5,857 bases of DNA from Actinomycetota bacterium (lineage in GTDB: Bacteria > Actinomycetota > Rubrobacteria > Rubrobacterales > Rubrobacteraceae): assembly GCA_020200675.1 (NCBI GenBank), contig JAIVIG010000073.1, positions 1 to 5,857 on the forward strand. Direction: 5' to 3'. Under the pieces are notes generated by a model that saw only the letters and a program-made list of their open reading frames with translations, did no database searches and was not told the DNA's origin. The first letter of the stretch is position 1; every line of letters starts with the position of its first letter. This document shows, piece by piece, positions 1 through 5,595 of this stretch. Both the position numbers and the translations under genes were made by a program.

Positions 1-2
1 AC

Positions 3-1412
3 CTGTACCTGTCGCACCTGCACCGGGACCACTTCGATGCGCGGTTTCTGCGAGAGCACGTCTCCAAGGAAGCAACCGTGCTCTTGCCGGATTTCCCGCT
101 GGGTTTGATGGAGCGCAAGCTCCGGGATCTGGGTTTCACCAGGTTCGTCAGAACCAACAACTTCGAGCCGGTAGACCTGGACGGGCTGCGCGTGACCATC
201 GCGGCGCTGGTCGCACCCACGGACGGCCCACTCGGCGACTCTGGCCTGATCGTGGACGACGGGGAGACGCGCATCTTCGACCAGAACGACTCCCGACCCG
301 TTGACCTGGAGACCCTGACCAGTTTTGGGCCCTTCGACGCCCACTTCCTGCAGTTCTCCGGCGCGATCTGGTTCCCGATGGTCTACGACATGCCGGAGAA
401 GGCTAAACACGCTTTGGGCGTCAAGAAGCGTGCCAACCAGTTGTCGCGCGCCCTGCGCTACGCACGCCAGATCGACGCGTCGTTCGTCGTCCCCCACGCG
501 GGACCGCCGTGCTTTCTCGACGACGATCTCTTTCACTTCAACGACTTCGACCGCGACCCGTCGAACATCTTCCCCGACCAGACGGTCTTCCTCGAGTTCA
601 TTCGGGAGCAAGGGATGAAGAACGGCCTGTCGATGATCCCCGGTAGCGTCGTTACCTTCGGCGAGGGGAATGCCACGGTCGAACACTCGCTGCCCGAAGA
701 CGAAGTACAGGCCATCTTCTCCGACAAGCGGGCCTACCTCGAAGACTACAAGGCCCGCAAGCAGCACCTGATCGTCGAGGTGAAGGAGAGTCTGCCGCGG
801 GGGCAGGTGGACATCCTTTCGTCTCTGCGGGATTGGTTCGAGCCGCTGCTGGAGCAGGCGGATCTGAACTGCGTCGGGATCAACGGGCGGGTGCTGCTCG
901 ACCTCGAGAGGGAGAAGGTGGTCCTCGACTTCCAGCAGCGGCGCGTGTACGAGTACGAAGACGAGACGTCGTACGACTACCTCTTCCGCATAGACCCGGC
1001 GCTGGTGGAGCACCAGATCCTGCACCACCAGGAGGATTGGATCAACGGCCTCTTCCTCTCCTGCCGCTTCACTGCTACGCGCAAGGGACCCTACAACGAG
1101 TATGTCTACAACTTCTTCAAGGTCCTCTCGCCGGAGCGCCTGCAATACTCCGAGGACTACTACGCCCAGTCGGCGCCGGTGAGGCAGCTTTGGGAGTGCG
1201 GCAACTTTATGGTGCAGCGCAGCTGCCCGCACCTGAAGGCCGACCTGACGCGCTTCGGGGAAGAGAAAGACGGCATCCTGACGTGTACGCTGCACGGCTG
1301 GCAGTTCGACCTTGCCACCGGAAAGTGCCTCACCTCCGACGAGTCACGCCTCTACACGCGGCCCATAGTCGAGAGGGTCGGGGAAGAAACGTCGGTGACG
1401 TCCCAGCACTGA
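3..1412 (+). CDS. MBL-fold hydrolase with C-terminal Rieske [2Fe-2S] domain (5' partial)
   Basis: The reading frame is open to the left window edge, so the gene starts outside. The GTG at position 78 is an internal codon, because the frame upstream of it encodes the metallo-beta-lactamase signature HLHRDH (15-32). That motif usually lies several dozen residues into the domain, so a similar length is probably missing. About 469 residues are visible. The MBL part covers roughly visible residues 1-240, with DQND and a later VVPHAGPP as candidate further active-site segments. A middle segment of about 150 residues has no domain I can name. Near the C-terminus is a Rieske motif: C408-P-H410, 17 residues, then C428-T-L-H431, ligands for a [2Fe-2S] cluster. 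CMP-N-acetylneuraminate hydroxylase combines the same two domains with the Rieske part first. Here it is last. No signal peptide can be judged. The substrate is unknown; a cytoplasmic redox or oxygenase-type enzyme is an inference. Confidence 0.85.
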   Translation: MYLSHLHRDHFDARFLREHVSKEATVLLPDFPLGLMERKLRDLGFTRFVRTNNFEPVDLDGLRVTIAALVAPTDGPLGDSGLIVDDGETRIFDQNDSRPVDLETLTSFGPFDAHFLQFSGAIWFPMVYDMPEKAKHALGVKKRANQLSRALRYARQIDASFVVPHAGPPCFLDDDLFHFNDFDRDPSNIFPDQTVFLEFIREQGMKNGLSMIPGSVVTFGEGNATVEHSLPEDEVQAIFSDKRAYLEDYKARKQHLIVEVKESLPRGQVDILSSLRDWFEPLLEQADLNCVGINGRVLLDLEREKVVLDFQQRRVYEYEDETSYDYLFRIDPALVEHQILHHQEDWINGLFLSCRFTATRKGPYNEYVYNFFKVLSPERLQYSEDYYAQSAPVRQLWECGNFMVQRSCPHLKADLTRFGEEKDGILTCTLHGWQFDLATGKCLTSDESRLYTRPIVERVGEETSVTSQH

Positions 1413-1445
1413 GGCCCCTCGACTCGCCGAGAGACACGAAGGGGG

Positions 1446-1451
1446 TACAAT
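1446..1451 (+). promoter_or_regulatory. Possible -10 element upstream of pgeF
   Basis: TACAAT lies in the 71-nt gap between the MBL-Rieske gene and the laccase-domain gene, 32 nt before the ATG. No recognisable -35 element sits 16-18 bp upstream, where the sequence is CTCGCC-like. I see no terminator in this gap, so the downstream gene could equally be read through from its neighbour. Confidence 0.22.
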
Positions 1452-1483
1452 CCTCGCGTGCGCGAACCCGAGGAAAGGATAGT

Positions 1484-2248
1484 ATGAGAAACAGGGTAGA
1501 GAGCGAGAGACGCGAGAGCGGTGCCAACTGGACGCTCGGCTCCGCCGGGGAAGTGGCATACGTCGCGCCGGAGCCCGGACCCGAGGGGGCCCGGGTGTGG
1601 TTCTTTACCCGCAAGGGCGGCGTCTCGGAGTCGCCGTTCGACTCCCTGAACATCTCCACCAAGGTCCCCGACGATCCCGACGCCGTCGCCGAGAATCGCG
1701 CCAGGATACGCGATGCGATGTACGGGCGGGAGTCGGCCTGGGTGCGCCAGGTCGCCGGAGACAAGGTCGTGCGGGTTAGCGGGGCGGGGCTCGCCGGGGA
1801 GGCCGACGCGCTGGTGACGGATGGTGAGGGCTTCTCGCTGGTGGTAGCCATCGCTGACTGCGTGCCGGTGGCGCTGGTCGGGGATAAGGAGGTGGGGATG
1901 GTCCACTCCGGCTGGCGCGGCACCATAGCAGAGATCTCCGCGAAGGCCGCCCAAGAGATGGACGATACGAACATCCGGGCCTACATCGGGCCTTGCATCC
2001 GGCAGTGCTGTTACGAGGTCTCCGAGGAGCTCGCCGACAGGTTCGCGGAGAGGTTTGGTCCCGAGGTGGTGGAGGACCGATACCTGTCGTTGCCGGACGC
2101 CATCCGGAGGAACCTCGAAGAGGTCGGGGTCGGGGAGGTACACGACCTCGGGCTCTGCACCGGGTGCCGGCCGGACCTGTTCTTCTCGCACCGCAAGCAG
2201 GGGCCGAGGACGGGACGGAACCTGGCGGCGGTGGCGCGGTTGCCGTAG
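1484..2248 (+). CDS. pgeF: Laccase-domain protein, PgeF/YfiH/YlmD family, with altered metal site
   Basis: The product has 254 residues, normal for the family. Family members are cytoplasmic. E. coli YfiH (PgeF) is reported to correct peptidoglycan precursors that carry L-Ser in place of L-Ala, and homologues have reported purine-nucleoside phosphorylase and adenosine deaminase activity. Visible motifs are FFTRKGGVS near residue 42, ADCVPV with Cys126, MVHSGWRG with His141, YIGPCI, and the C-terminal CTGC..DLFFSHR and TGRNLA. Cys126 and His141 match E. coli Cys107 and His124. The third ligand, the His of QVHG (E. coli His71), is Ala91 in RQVAG here, so the metal site is incomplete. The start is ATG 1484, with AGGAAAGG ending 5 nt before it. 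The frame is open much further upstream, but only as an overlap with the preceding gene. The fold is certain; the present activity is not. Confidence 0.9.
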   Translation: MRNRVESERRESGANWTLGSAGEVAYVAPEPGPEGARVWFFTRKGGVSESPFDSLNISTKVPDDPDAVAENRARIRDAMYGRESAWVRQVAGDKVVRVSGAGLAGEADALVTDGEGFSLVVAIADCVPVALVGDKEVGMVHSGWRGTIAEISAKAAQEMDDTNIRAYIGPCIRQCCYEVSEELADRFAERFGPEVVEDRYLSLPDAIRRNLEEVGVGEVHDLGLCTGCRPDLFFSHRKQGPRTGRNLAAVARLP

Positions 2249-2289
2249 CTCGGCGATCTGCTTCGCTGGTCGGGAGGGCATTCGCCGGG

Positions 2290-2295
2290 TATACT
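2290..2295 (+). promoter_or_regulatory. Candidate -10 element for the rplU operon
   Basis: TATACT is identical to the -10 of the strong tRNA promoter later in this window and lies 78 nt before the rplU ATG. A good -35 is not visible at a 16-18 bp spacing (TGGTCG at 17 bp), and there is no extended -10 TG. If it is used, transcription would start near 2302 and give a leader of about 70 nt. The location ahead of a ribosomal-protein operon makes it plausible. Confidence 0.42.
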
Positions 2296-2304
2296 AGGTT
2301 ATTG

Positions 2305-2346
2305 GAGATCGCGACGCGCCGGTCTCTTTTCGGGCGGGTCCGTCCG
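2305..2346 (+). promoter_or_regulatory. Tandem hairpins in the rplU leader: attenuator, r-protein leader or pgeF terminator
   Basis: The first stem pairs GAGATCG (2305-2311) with CGGTCTC (2320-2326), 7 bp including one G-U, around an 8-nt loop, and is followed directly by TTTT (2327-2330). A second possible stem pairs CGGGCG (2331-2336) with CGTCCG (2341-2346), including one G-U, around the tetraloop GGTC. The first resembles a weak intrinsic terminator. Placed after a candidate -10 element and before rplU, it could instead be an attenuator or an L21/L27 autoregulatory leader. Otherwise it would simply end pgeF transcription. Short stems arise readily by chance in GC-rich DNA. Confidence 0.38.
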
Positions 2347-2373
2347 GTTTAACGAGAAACGAGGAGCGTTCGT

Positions 2374-2661
2374 ATGTTTGCAGTGATAAAGGTCGGTGGT
2401 AAGCAGTACCGGGCTGGCAGGGACGAGGAGCTGGTCGTGGACCATCTCGCGGGCGAGGTCGGGGACTCGGTGGAGTTGCCGGTCAGCTTCACGGCCGACG
2501 GGGACGACGTAGACCTCTCCGGTGGCACGGCCAGGGTGGAGATCCTCGAACACCTCAAGGGCGAGAAGATCCACATCTACAAGTACAAGCCGAAGAAGAA
2601 CAGCAGGAAGAAGACTGGGCACCGCCAGGCGCGGACCCGCATCAAGGTTGTGGAGGTATAG
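2374..2661 (+). CDS. rplU: Large ribosomal subunit protein bL21
   Basis: L21 is a 50S protein that binds 23S rRNA and takes part in early 50S assembly. The product has 95 residues, slightly shorter than the roughly 103 usual for the family. The N-terminal signature MFAVIKVGGKQYRAG and the basic C-terminal family signature (IYKYKPKKNSRKK followed by TGHRQ) are both intact. The start ATG 2374 follows GAGGAG (2361-2366) by 7 nt. It is the first gene of the cluster, with only 3 nt between its stop and rpmA. The rplU-rpmA pairing is nearly universal in bacteria. Regulation may act through the leader hairpins upstream. Identification is certain. Confidence 0.98.
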   Translation: MFAVIKVGGKQYRAGRDEELVVDHLAGEVGDSVELPVSFTADGDDVDLSGGTARVEILEHLKGEKIHIYKYKPKKNSRKKTGHRQARTRIKVVEV

Positions 2662-2664
2662 GAG

Positions 2665-2961
2665 ATGGCATCTAAAAAGGGCGGCGGCTCATCGAAGAAC
2701 GGTCGGGATACCGCCGGCAAGAGGCTCGGCGTCAAGGCTCCCGGAGGCCAGACGGTATCGGCCGGTAGCATTATCGTCAGGCAGCGTGGCACGAAGGTCC
2801 ACCCGGGCCTGAACGTCGGCAAGGGCTCCGACGACACCCTCTTCGCCAAGGTCTCGGGTCGGGTGAACTTCGCCAAGTCCCGCGGCAGGAGCGTCGTGCA
2901 CATCGTCGAGGGTCCCGACGGGTTGGTTCTGGAGGGCGCTCCCATAGGAGTGACGACCTGA
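2665..2961 (+). CDS. rpmA: Large ribosomal subunit protein bL27
   Basis: L27 is a 50S protein whose flexible N-terminus reaches towards the peptidyl-transferase centre. The product has 98 residues, somewhat longer than the usual 85-90. The start is MASKKGGGSSKNGRD; the common form is MAHKKGGGSS, so residue 3 is Ser instead of His. The core RLGVK, GGQ.V.AG.IIVRQRGTK.HPG and GKG.D.TLFA is intact. There is no Firmicutes-type N-terminal extension needing Prp cleavage, which fits the absence of a prp gene between rplU and rpmA. The ribosome binding site GGAGGT (2652-2657) lies inside the end of rplU, 7 nt before the ATG, so translation is probably coupled. Thr-Thr ends the protein. Confidence 0.98.
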   Translation: MASKKGGGSSKNGRDTAGKRLGVKAPGGQTVSAGSIIVRQRGTKVHPGLNVGKGSDDTLFAKVSGRVNFAKSRGRSVVHIVEGPDGLVLEGAPIGVTT

Positions 2962-2971
2962 ACGCTATCGC

Positions 2972-2992
2972 GGGAGGGGGCTCCTAGCCCCG
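2972..2992 (+). promoter_or_regulatory. Hairpin between the Shine-Dalgarno sequence and TTG start of obg
   Basis: The 31-nt gap between rpmA and obg holds a purine run GGGAGGGGG (2972-2980). Its GGAGG (2973-2977) lies 15 nt from the start codon, too far for efficient initiation. Between them GGGGCT (2977-2982) can pair with AGCCCC (2986-2991), a perfect 6-bp stem with a CCT loop, ending one base before the TTG. Folding would hide part of the Shine-Dalgarno sequence and bring the rest next to the start codon. No T-run follows, so it is not a standard terminator. A role in tuning obg translation is an inference. Confidence 0.4.
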
Positions 2993-4243
2993 TTGCAGTT
3001 CATCGATGAAGCCCGGTTCGTCGTCCGCGCGGGACGCGGCGGCGACGGGTCTGTGTCTTTTAACCGCGAGAAGTACAAACCGCGCGGCGGACCGGACGGC
3101 GGTCGCGGCGGCGACGGGGGGTCGGTGATCTTCCGGGCCACCGAAGACCTCCAGACCCTCGAACCCTACGCCCACCGCAACCTCGTAAAGGCCGAACGCG
3201 GCCGCCACGGCTCCGGCAACAACCGCGCCGGCGAGAAGGGCGCAGACGTAGTCGTAGACGTACCCGTCGGTACCCTCGTCTACGACGAGGACGGCCTGCT
3301 CGCCGACCTCTCCGAGCCGGGGCAGGACTTCGTCGCGGCCGAAGGTGGCAGCGGGGGGCGGGGCAACGGCTCCTTCGCCACCTCTACCCGCCAGGCGCCG
3401 GCCTTCAGGGAGAAGGGGCTGCCCGGCGAGGAGCGGGAGGTTCGTCTCGAGCTGCGGGTGCTCTCTGACGTGGGTCTCGTTGGTCTCCCCAACGCCGGAA
3501 AATCCTCCCTGCTCGCCGCCTTGAGCGCCGCCCGCCCCAAGGTCGGCGACTACCCGTTTACGACCCTCACACCCGGGCTCGGCGTCGTTGACGAGAAGAC
3601 CTACCGGGAGCCGTTCGTGGTCGCGGATATTCCGGGTTTGATCTCCGGCGCCAGCCAGGGTCGGGGTCTCGGGAACCGTTTCCTGCGGCATATCGCGCGG
3701 GCGCGCCTCCTGGCGCTCGTCCTCGACGCCTCCGAAGACCCCGAGGGGGCAGAGGCAACGCTGCGCGCCGAGCTCCACGTCGCCGGGCTCTCCGGCAAGC
3801 CGAGCGTCGTGGTCCTCAACAAGATCGATACTCTAGACGACGAGCTGCGAGAGTACCTTCGGGAGACCTTCCCCGAAGCCGTCCAGGTCTCGGCGCTGAC
3901 CGGCGAAGGCGTGGCGGAGTTGCGGGATCTCCTCGAAAAGCGGCTGCGGGAGATGAGCGAACGGGAGACGGTGGGTTCTAATGGAGTCGGCCCAACGGAG
4001 CACCGCGTTTTCAGGCCGACGTGGAAGGGGTTGCGCGTCGAGAGGGTCGAAGACGGGGCCTACGAAGTCTCTGGAGAGGGCGTCGAGCGGCTCGCGCTTC
4101 GGACGGATTGGGAGAGTTCCGAAGGCGTGCGCAACTTCCAGCGGGAACTCGAGAAAAAGGGCGTCGTGGCGGCGCTCAGGAGGGCCGGCGCCGAGTCCGG
4201 GGACGAAGTCCGGATCGGCGAGGTAGAGTTCGATTTCCAATGA
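2993..4243 (+). CDS. obg: Obg/CgtA family GTPase for 50S ribosome assembly
   Basis: Obg is an essential GTPase that binds late 50S precursors and has been linked to growth control and ppGpp. The product has 416 residues. The glycine-rich Obg fold spans about 1-158 (MQFIDEARFVVRAG, then PRGGPDGGRGGDGG). The G domain shows G1 GLPNAGKSS at 164-172, the switch segment YPFTT at 187, G3 DIPGL at 212-216, G4 NKID at 276-279 and G5 SAL at 300-302. The C-terminal OCT domain starts near 337 (RPTWKGLRVER, ending VRIGEVEFDFQ). The start is a TTG, chosen because it gives the conserved family N-terminus. No other ATG, GTG or TTG exists in frame between the upstream stop at 2951 and position 2993. The ribosome binding site is poorly spaced. 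The proBA genes that often follow obg in actinobacteria are absent, and nadD comes 34 nt later. Confidence 0.98.
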   Translation: MQFIDEARFVVRAGRGGDGSVSFNREKYKPRGGPDGGRGGDGGSVIFRATEDLQTLEPYAHRNLVKAERGRHGSGNNRAGEKGADVVVDVPVGTLVYDEDGLLADLSEPGQDFVAAEGGSGGRGNGSFATSTRQAPAFREKGLPGEEREVRLELRVLSDVGLVGLPNAGKSSLLAALSAARPKVGDYPFTTLTPGLGVVDEKTYREPFVVADIPGLISGASQGRGLGNRFLRHIARARLLALVLDASEDPEGAEATLRAELHVAGLSGKPSVVVLNKIDTLDDELREYLRETFPEAVQVSALTGEGVAELRDLLEKRLREMSERETVGSNGVGPTEHRVFRPTWKGLRVERVEDGAYEVSGEGVERLALRTDWESSEGVRNFQRELEKKGVVAALRRAGAESGDEVRIGEVEFDFQ

Positions 4244-4277
4244 GGGCGTCGGGCGAGGACAACGGGAGGGGTGGGAG

Positions 4278-4943
4278 ATGAGCAGGATAGGAATCTTCGG
4301 CGGGACCTTCGATCCCGTACACCAGGGGCACATGGTCATCGCCGAGCAGGTCGCCCAGGCCCTGGGCCTCGACTGCGTGATCTTCGTCCCCGGCGGCGTC
4401 CCCCCGCACAAGACGGCCTCCAGCGTTAAGGCCAGCGTCGAGGATCGCTTCGACATGGTCGAGGCCGCGATCGAGGGCAACGACAAGTTCTTCGTGGATC
4501 GCGTAGAGGTAGACGCCGGAAGAGCGATGTACAGCGTCGAGACGGTGCCGCTCGTCAAGGACCGATGGGGAAAAGGGGGAGACGAGTGGTTCTTCGTCAG
4601 CGGCGCGGACGAGGTCTCGAACCTCCTCTCCTGGAAAGAGCCCGACAGCCTGTTGGAGGAGGCCGCGATGGTGGCGGCGACGAGGCCCGGCTACGACATC
4701 TCCAACCTGGGGCATCTGGAGGAGGAGCTCGACAATTTCGACAGGATCATCCCCGTCGAGTGTACGCGGGTGGACATCTCCGCCACCGGTATACGGCGGG
4801 CGCTGGCCAAGGGCGAGAGCGTCCGGTACCTGGTGCCGGAAGGGGTTTACGAGATCATCCACGACAGGGGGTTGTACGGTGCCCGCAAAGAGGGAGAGAA
4901 AGCGAGACAGGAGGGATGCTTGAACCGGAGGACAGAGGCGTGA
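4278..4943 (+). CDS. nadD: Nicotinate-nucleotide adenylyltransferase
   Basis: NadD joins nicotinate mononucleotide and ATP to give deamido-NAD and pyrophosphate, the step before NAD synthetase in the cytoplasm. The product has 221 residues. The nucleotidyltransferase motif GGTFDP at 8-13 with the HxGH pair H15/H18, PPHK at 42-45, the LSWKEP segment and ISATGIR at 167-173 (the ISSTxIR motif) are all present, so it should be active. The ATG is preceded by GGAGGGG (4265-4271) at 6 nt. The conserved fold ends near LYG at residue 201. The last 20 residues are a charged tail whose DNA holds the rsfS ribosome binding site. Its stop overlaps the rsfS start. The Firmicutes companion gene yqeK is missing. 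Identification is secure. Confidence 0.97.
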   Translation: MSRIGIFGGTFDPVHQGHMVIAEQVAQALGLDCVIFVPGGVPPHKTASSVKASVEDRFDMVEAAIEGNDKFFVDRVEVDAGRAMYSVETVPLVKDRWGKGGDEWFFVSGADEVSNLLSWKEPDSLLEEAAMVAATRPGYDISNLGHLEEELDNFDRIIPVECTRVDISATGIRRALAKGESVRYLVPEGVYEIIHDRGLYGARKEGEKARQEGCLNRRTEA

Positions 4944-5344
4944 ACCGCGACGAGTCCGCGGCGAGGCGGCAGCAGGTCGACGAGGCCCGGAGCGATCTGG
5001 AGCTCACCCGGCACATGGCCGAGACGGCCGCCCGGGCGGCGGCCGGGATGTTCGCCAGAGACGTCACCATCATAGACCTCAGGGAAGTAGTCTCCTACAC
5101 CGACTACTTCGTCGTCGCGAGCGCCGAGACCGAGCGCCAGACGCGCCGCATCGTCGAAGAGGTCCTCGACAAGATGCGCGAGGAGGGCTACAGGCCCCGC
5201 TCGCGGCGCGGCGACGAGGGGACGTCCTGGATCAGCCTGGACTTCCTCGACGTGGTCGTCCACGTCTTCACCGACGAGGCTCGCGACTACTATCGGCTGG
5301 AATCCCTCTGGCGCGGCGCCCCCCAGGAACGCTGGGAGGATTAG
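4940..5344 (+). CDS. rsfS: Ribosomal silencing factor RsfS
   Basis: RsfS binds L14 on the 50S subunit and blocks joining with 30S, lowering translation when nutrients are scarce. The product has 134 residues if the GTG at 4940 is used. That start overlaps the nadD stop (GTGA) and has GGAGGA (4927-4932) 7 nt upstream, so coupled translation is likely. The next in-frame ATG is the Met of RHMAET, about 25 residues in, which would remove much of the first helix. The core is recognisable: VTIIDLREVVSYTDYFVVAS, then ETERQTRRIVEEVLD, the glycine-containing loop and WISLDFLDVVVHVFTDEARDYYRLESLW. The first 20 or so residues are charged and variable. It is the last gene of the cluster and is followed by a GC hairpin. 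Confidence 0.96.
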   Translation: MNRDESAARRQQVDEARSDLELTRHMAETAARAAAGMFARDVTIIDLREVVSYTDYFVVASAETERQTRRIVEEVLDKMREEGYRPRSRRGDEGTSWISLDFLDVVVHVFTDEARDYYRLESLWRGAPQERWED

Positions 5345-5356
5345 CGTAGCTCCGCC

Positions 5357-5376
5357 GCGCGCCACACGCGCGCTTT
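5357..5376 (+). terminator. Candidate terminator of the rplU-rsfS operon
   Basis: GCGCGC (5357-5362) pairs with GCGCGC (5368-5373) around the loop CACAC, followed by TTTG. The stem is all G-C, but the T-run is only three bases. It starts 12 nt after the rsfS stop and just before the tRNA promoter, the expected place for an operon end. Confidence 0.6.
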
Positions 5377-5384
5377 GTAACGTG

Positions 5385-5413
5385 TTGACACTCGCCTCTT
5401 CCGTGCCTATACT
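5385..5413 (+). promoter_or_regulatory. Strong sigma70-type promoter of the tRNA-Ala gene
   Basis: A perfect -35 TTGACA (5385-5390) and a -10 TATACT (5408-5413) are separated by the ideal 17 bp. Transcription should begin near 5420, leaving a leader of only about 6 nt before the mature tRNA end at 5426. This is the best promoter in the window, as expected for a stable RNA. Confidence 0.9.
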
Positions 5414-5425
5414 CTGAGGGCTTTT

Positions 5426-5498
5426 GGGGCCGTAGCTCAGCTGGGAGAGCGCCGCGCTGGCAGCGCGGAGGTCAGGGGTTCGATCCCCCTCGGCTCCA
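5426..5498 (+). tRNA. tRNA-Ala (anticodon GGC)
   Basis: The 73-nt sequence folds as a full cloverleaf. The acceptor stem pairs GGGGCCG with CGGCTCC and includes the G3-U70 wobble that marks alanine tRNAs for alanyl-tRNA synthetase. The D arm is GCTC/GAGC, the anticodon stem CCGCG/CGCGG closes the loop CTGGCAG with anticodon GGC, and the T arm is AGGGG-TTCGATC-CCCCT. The discriminator is A73. The next bases are CAA, so CCA is not encoded and must be added by CCA-adding enzyme. The tRNA reads GCC and GCT codons. It is intact even though it borders an integrase gene, so it probably serves as the attachment site while keeping its function. Confidence 0.98.
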
Positions 5499-5540
5499 CA
5501 ACCCAAAGCGGCTTACCTAAGCGGCAAACTCAAAGTACGA

Positions 5541-5571
5541 AAGAGGGCCGGGAGAGAATCCCGGCCCTCTT
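5541..5571 (+). terminator. Bidirectional terminator between tRNA-Ala and integrase
   Basis: AAGAGGGCCGGGA (5541-5553) and TCCCGGCCCTCTT (5559-5571) form a perfect 13-bp stem with the 5-nt loop GAGAA. The T-rich 3' edge is short on both strands (CTCTTG on +, CTCTTTC on -). It lies between two convergent genes and can end both the tRNA transcript and the integrase transcript. Confidence 0.85.
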
Positions 5572-5593
5572 GACAGTTACCCGACAGTTACCC
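5572..5593. repeat. Tandem 11-bp direct repeat next to the integrase stop
   Basis: GACAGTTACCC occurs twice back to back (5572-5582 and 5583-5593), and both copies are followed by G. The array begins right after the terminator stem and ends 2 bp before the integrase stop codon. Repeats of about this size next to an int gene are often arm-type binding sites for the tyrosine recombinase. That role here is inferred from position only. Confidence 0.75.
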
Positions 5594-5595
5594 GG

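Noticed and set aside
78..80. GTG as the start of the MBL-Rieske gene
   Set aside because: The frame continues upstream to the window edge and encodes the conserved HLHRDH metal motif, so the true start is outside.
1415..1445. CCCCT...AGGGG inverted repeat after the MBL-Rieske gene, as a terminator
   Set aside because: The pairing is short, with a bulge and a long loop, and no T-run follows.
833..1483. Long upstream extension of the pgeF reading frame
   Set aside because: It overlaps the MBL-Rieske gene in another frame, and its translation is Arg/Ala/Pro-rich, typical of a GC-rich shadow frame. The ATG at 1484 has a good ribosome binding site and gives the normal family length.
1352..2281. 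309-codon open frame on the - strand across pgeF
   Set aside because: It is antisense to a clear conserved gene, has no recognisable motif, and reflects codon bias in GC-rich DNA. The same applies to the long - strand frames across obg (2984-3778 and 3833-4558), nadD (4176-4862) and rsfS (4847-5506).
5570..5575. TTGACA at the foot of the bidirectional terminator, as a -35 element
   Set aside because: No -10-like hexamer follows at 16-18 bp, and it points into the 3' end of a - strand gene. It is formed by the terminator edge and the first repeat.
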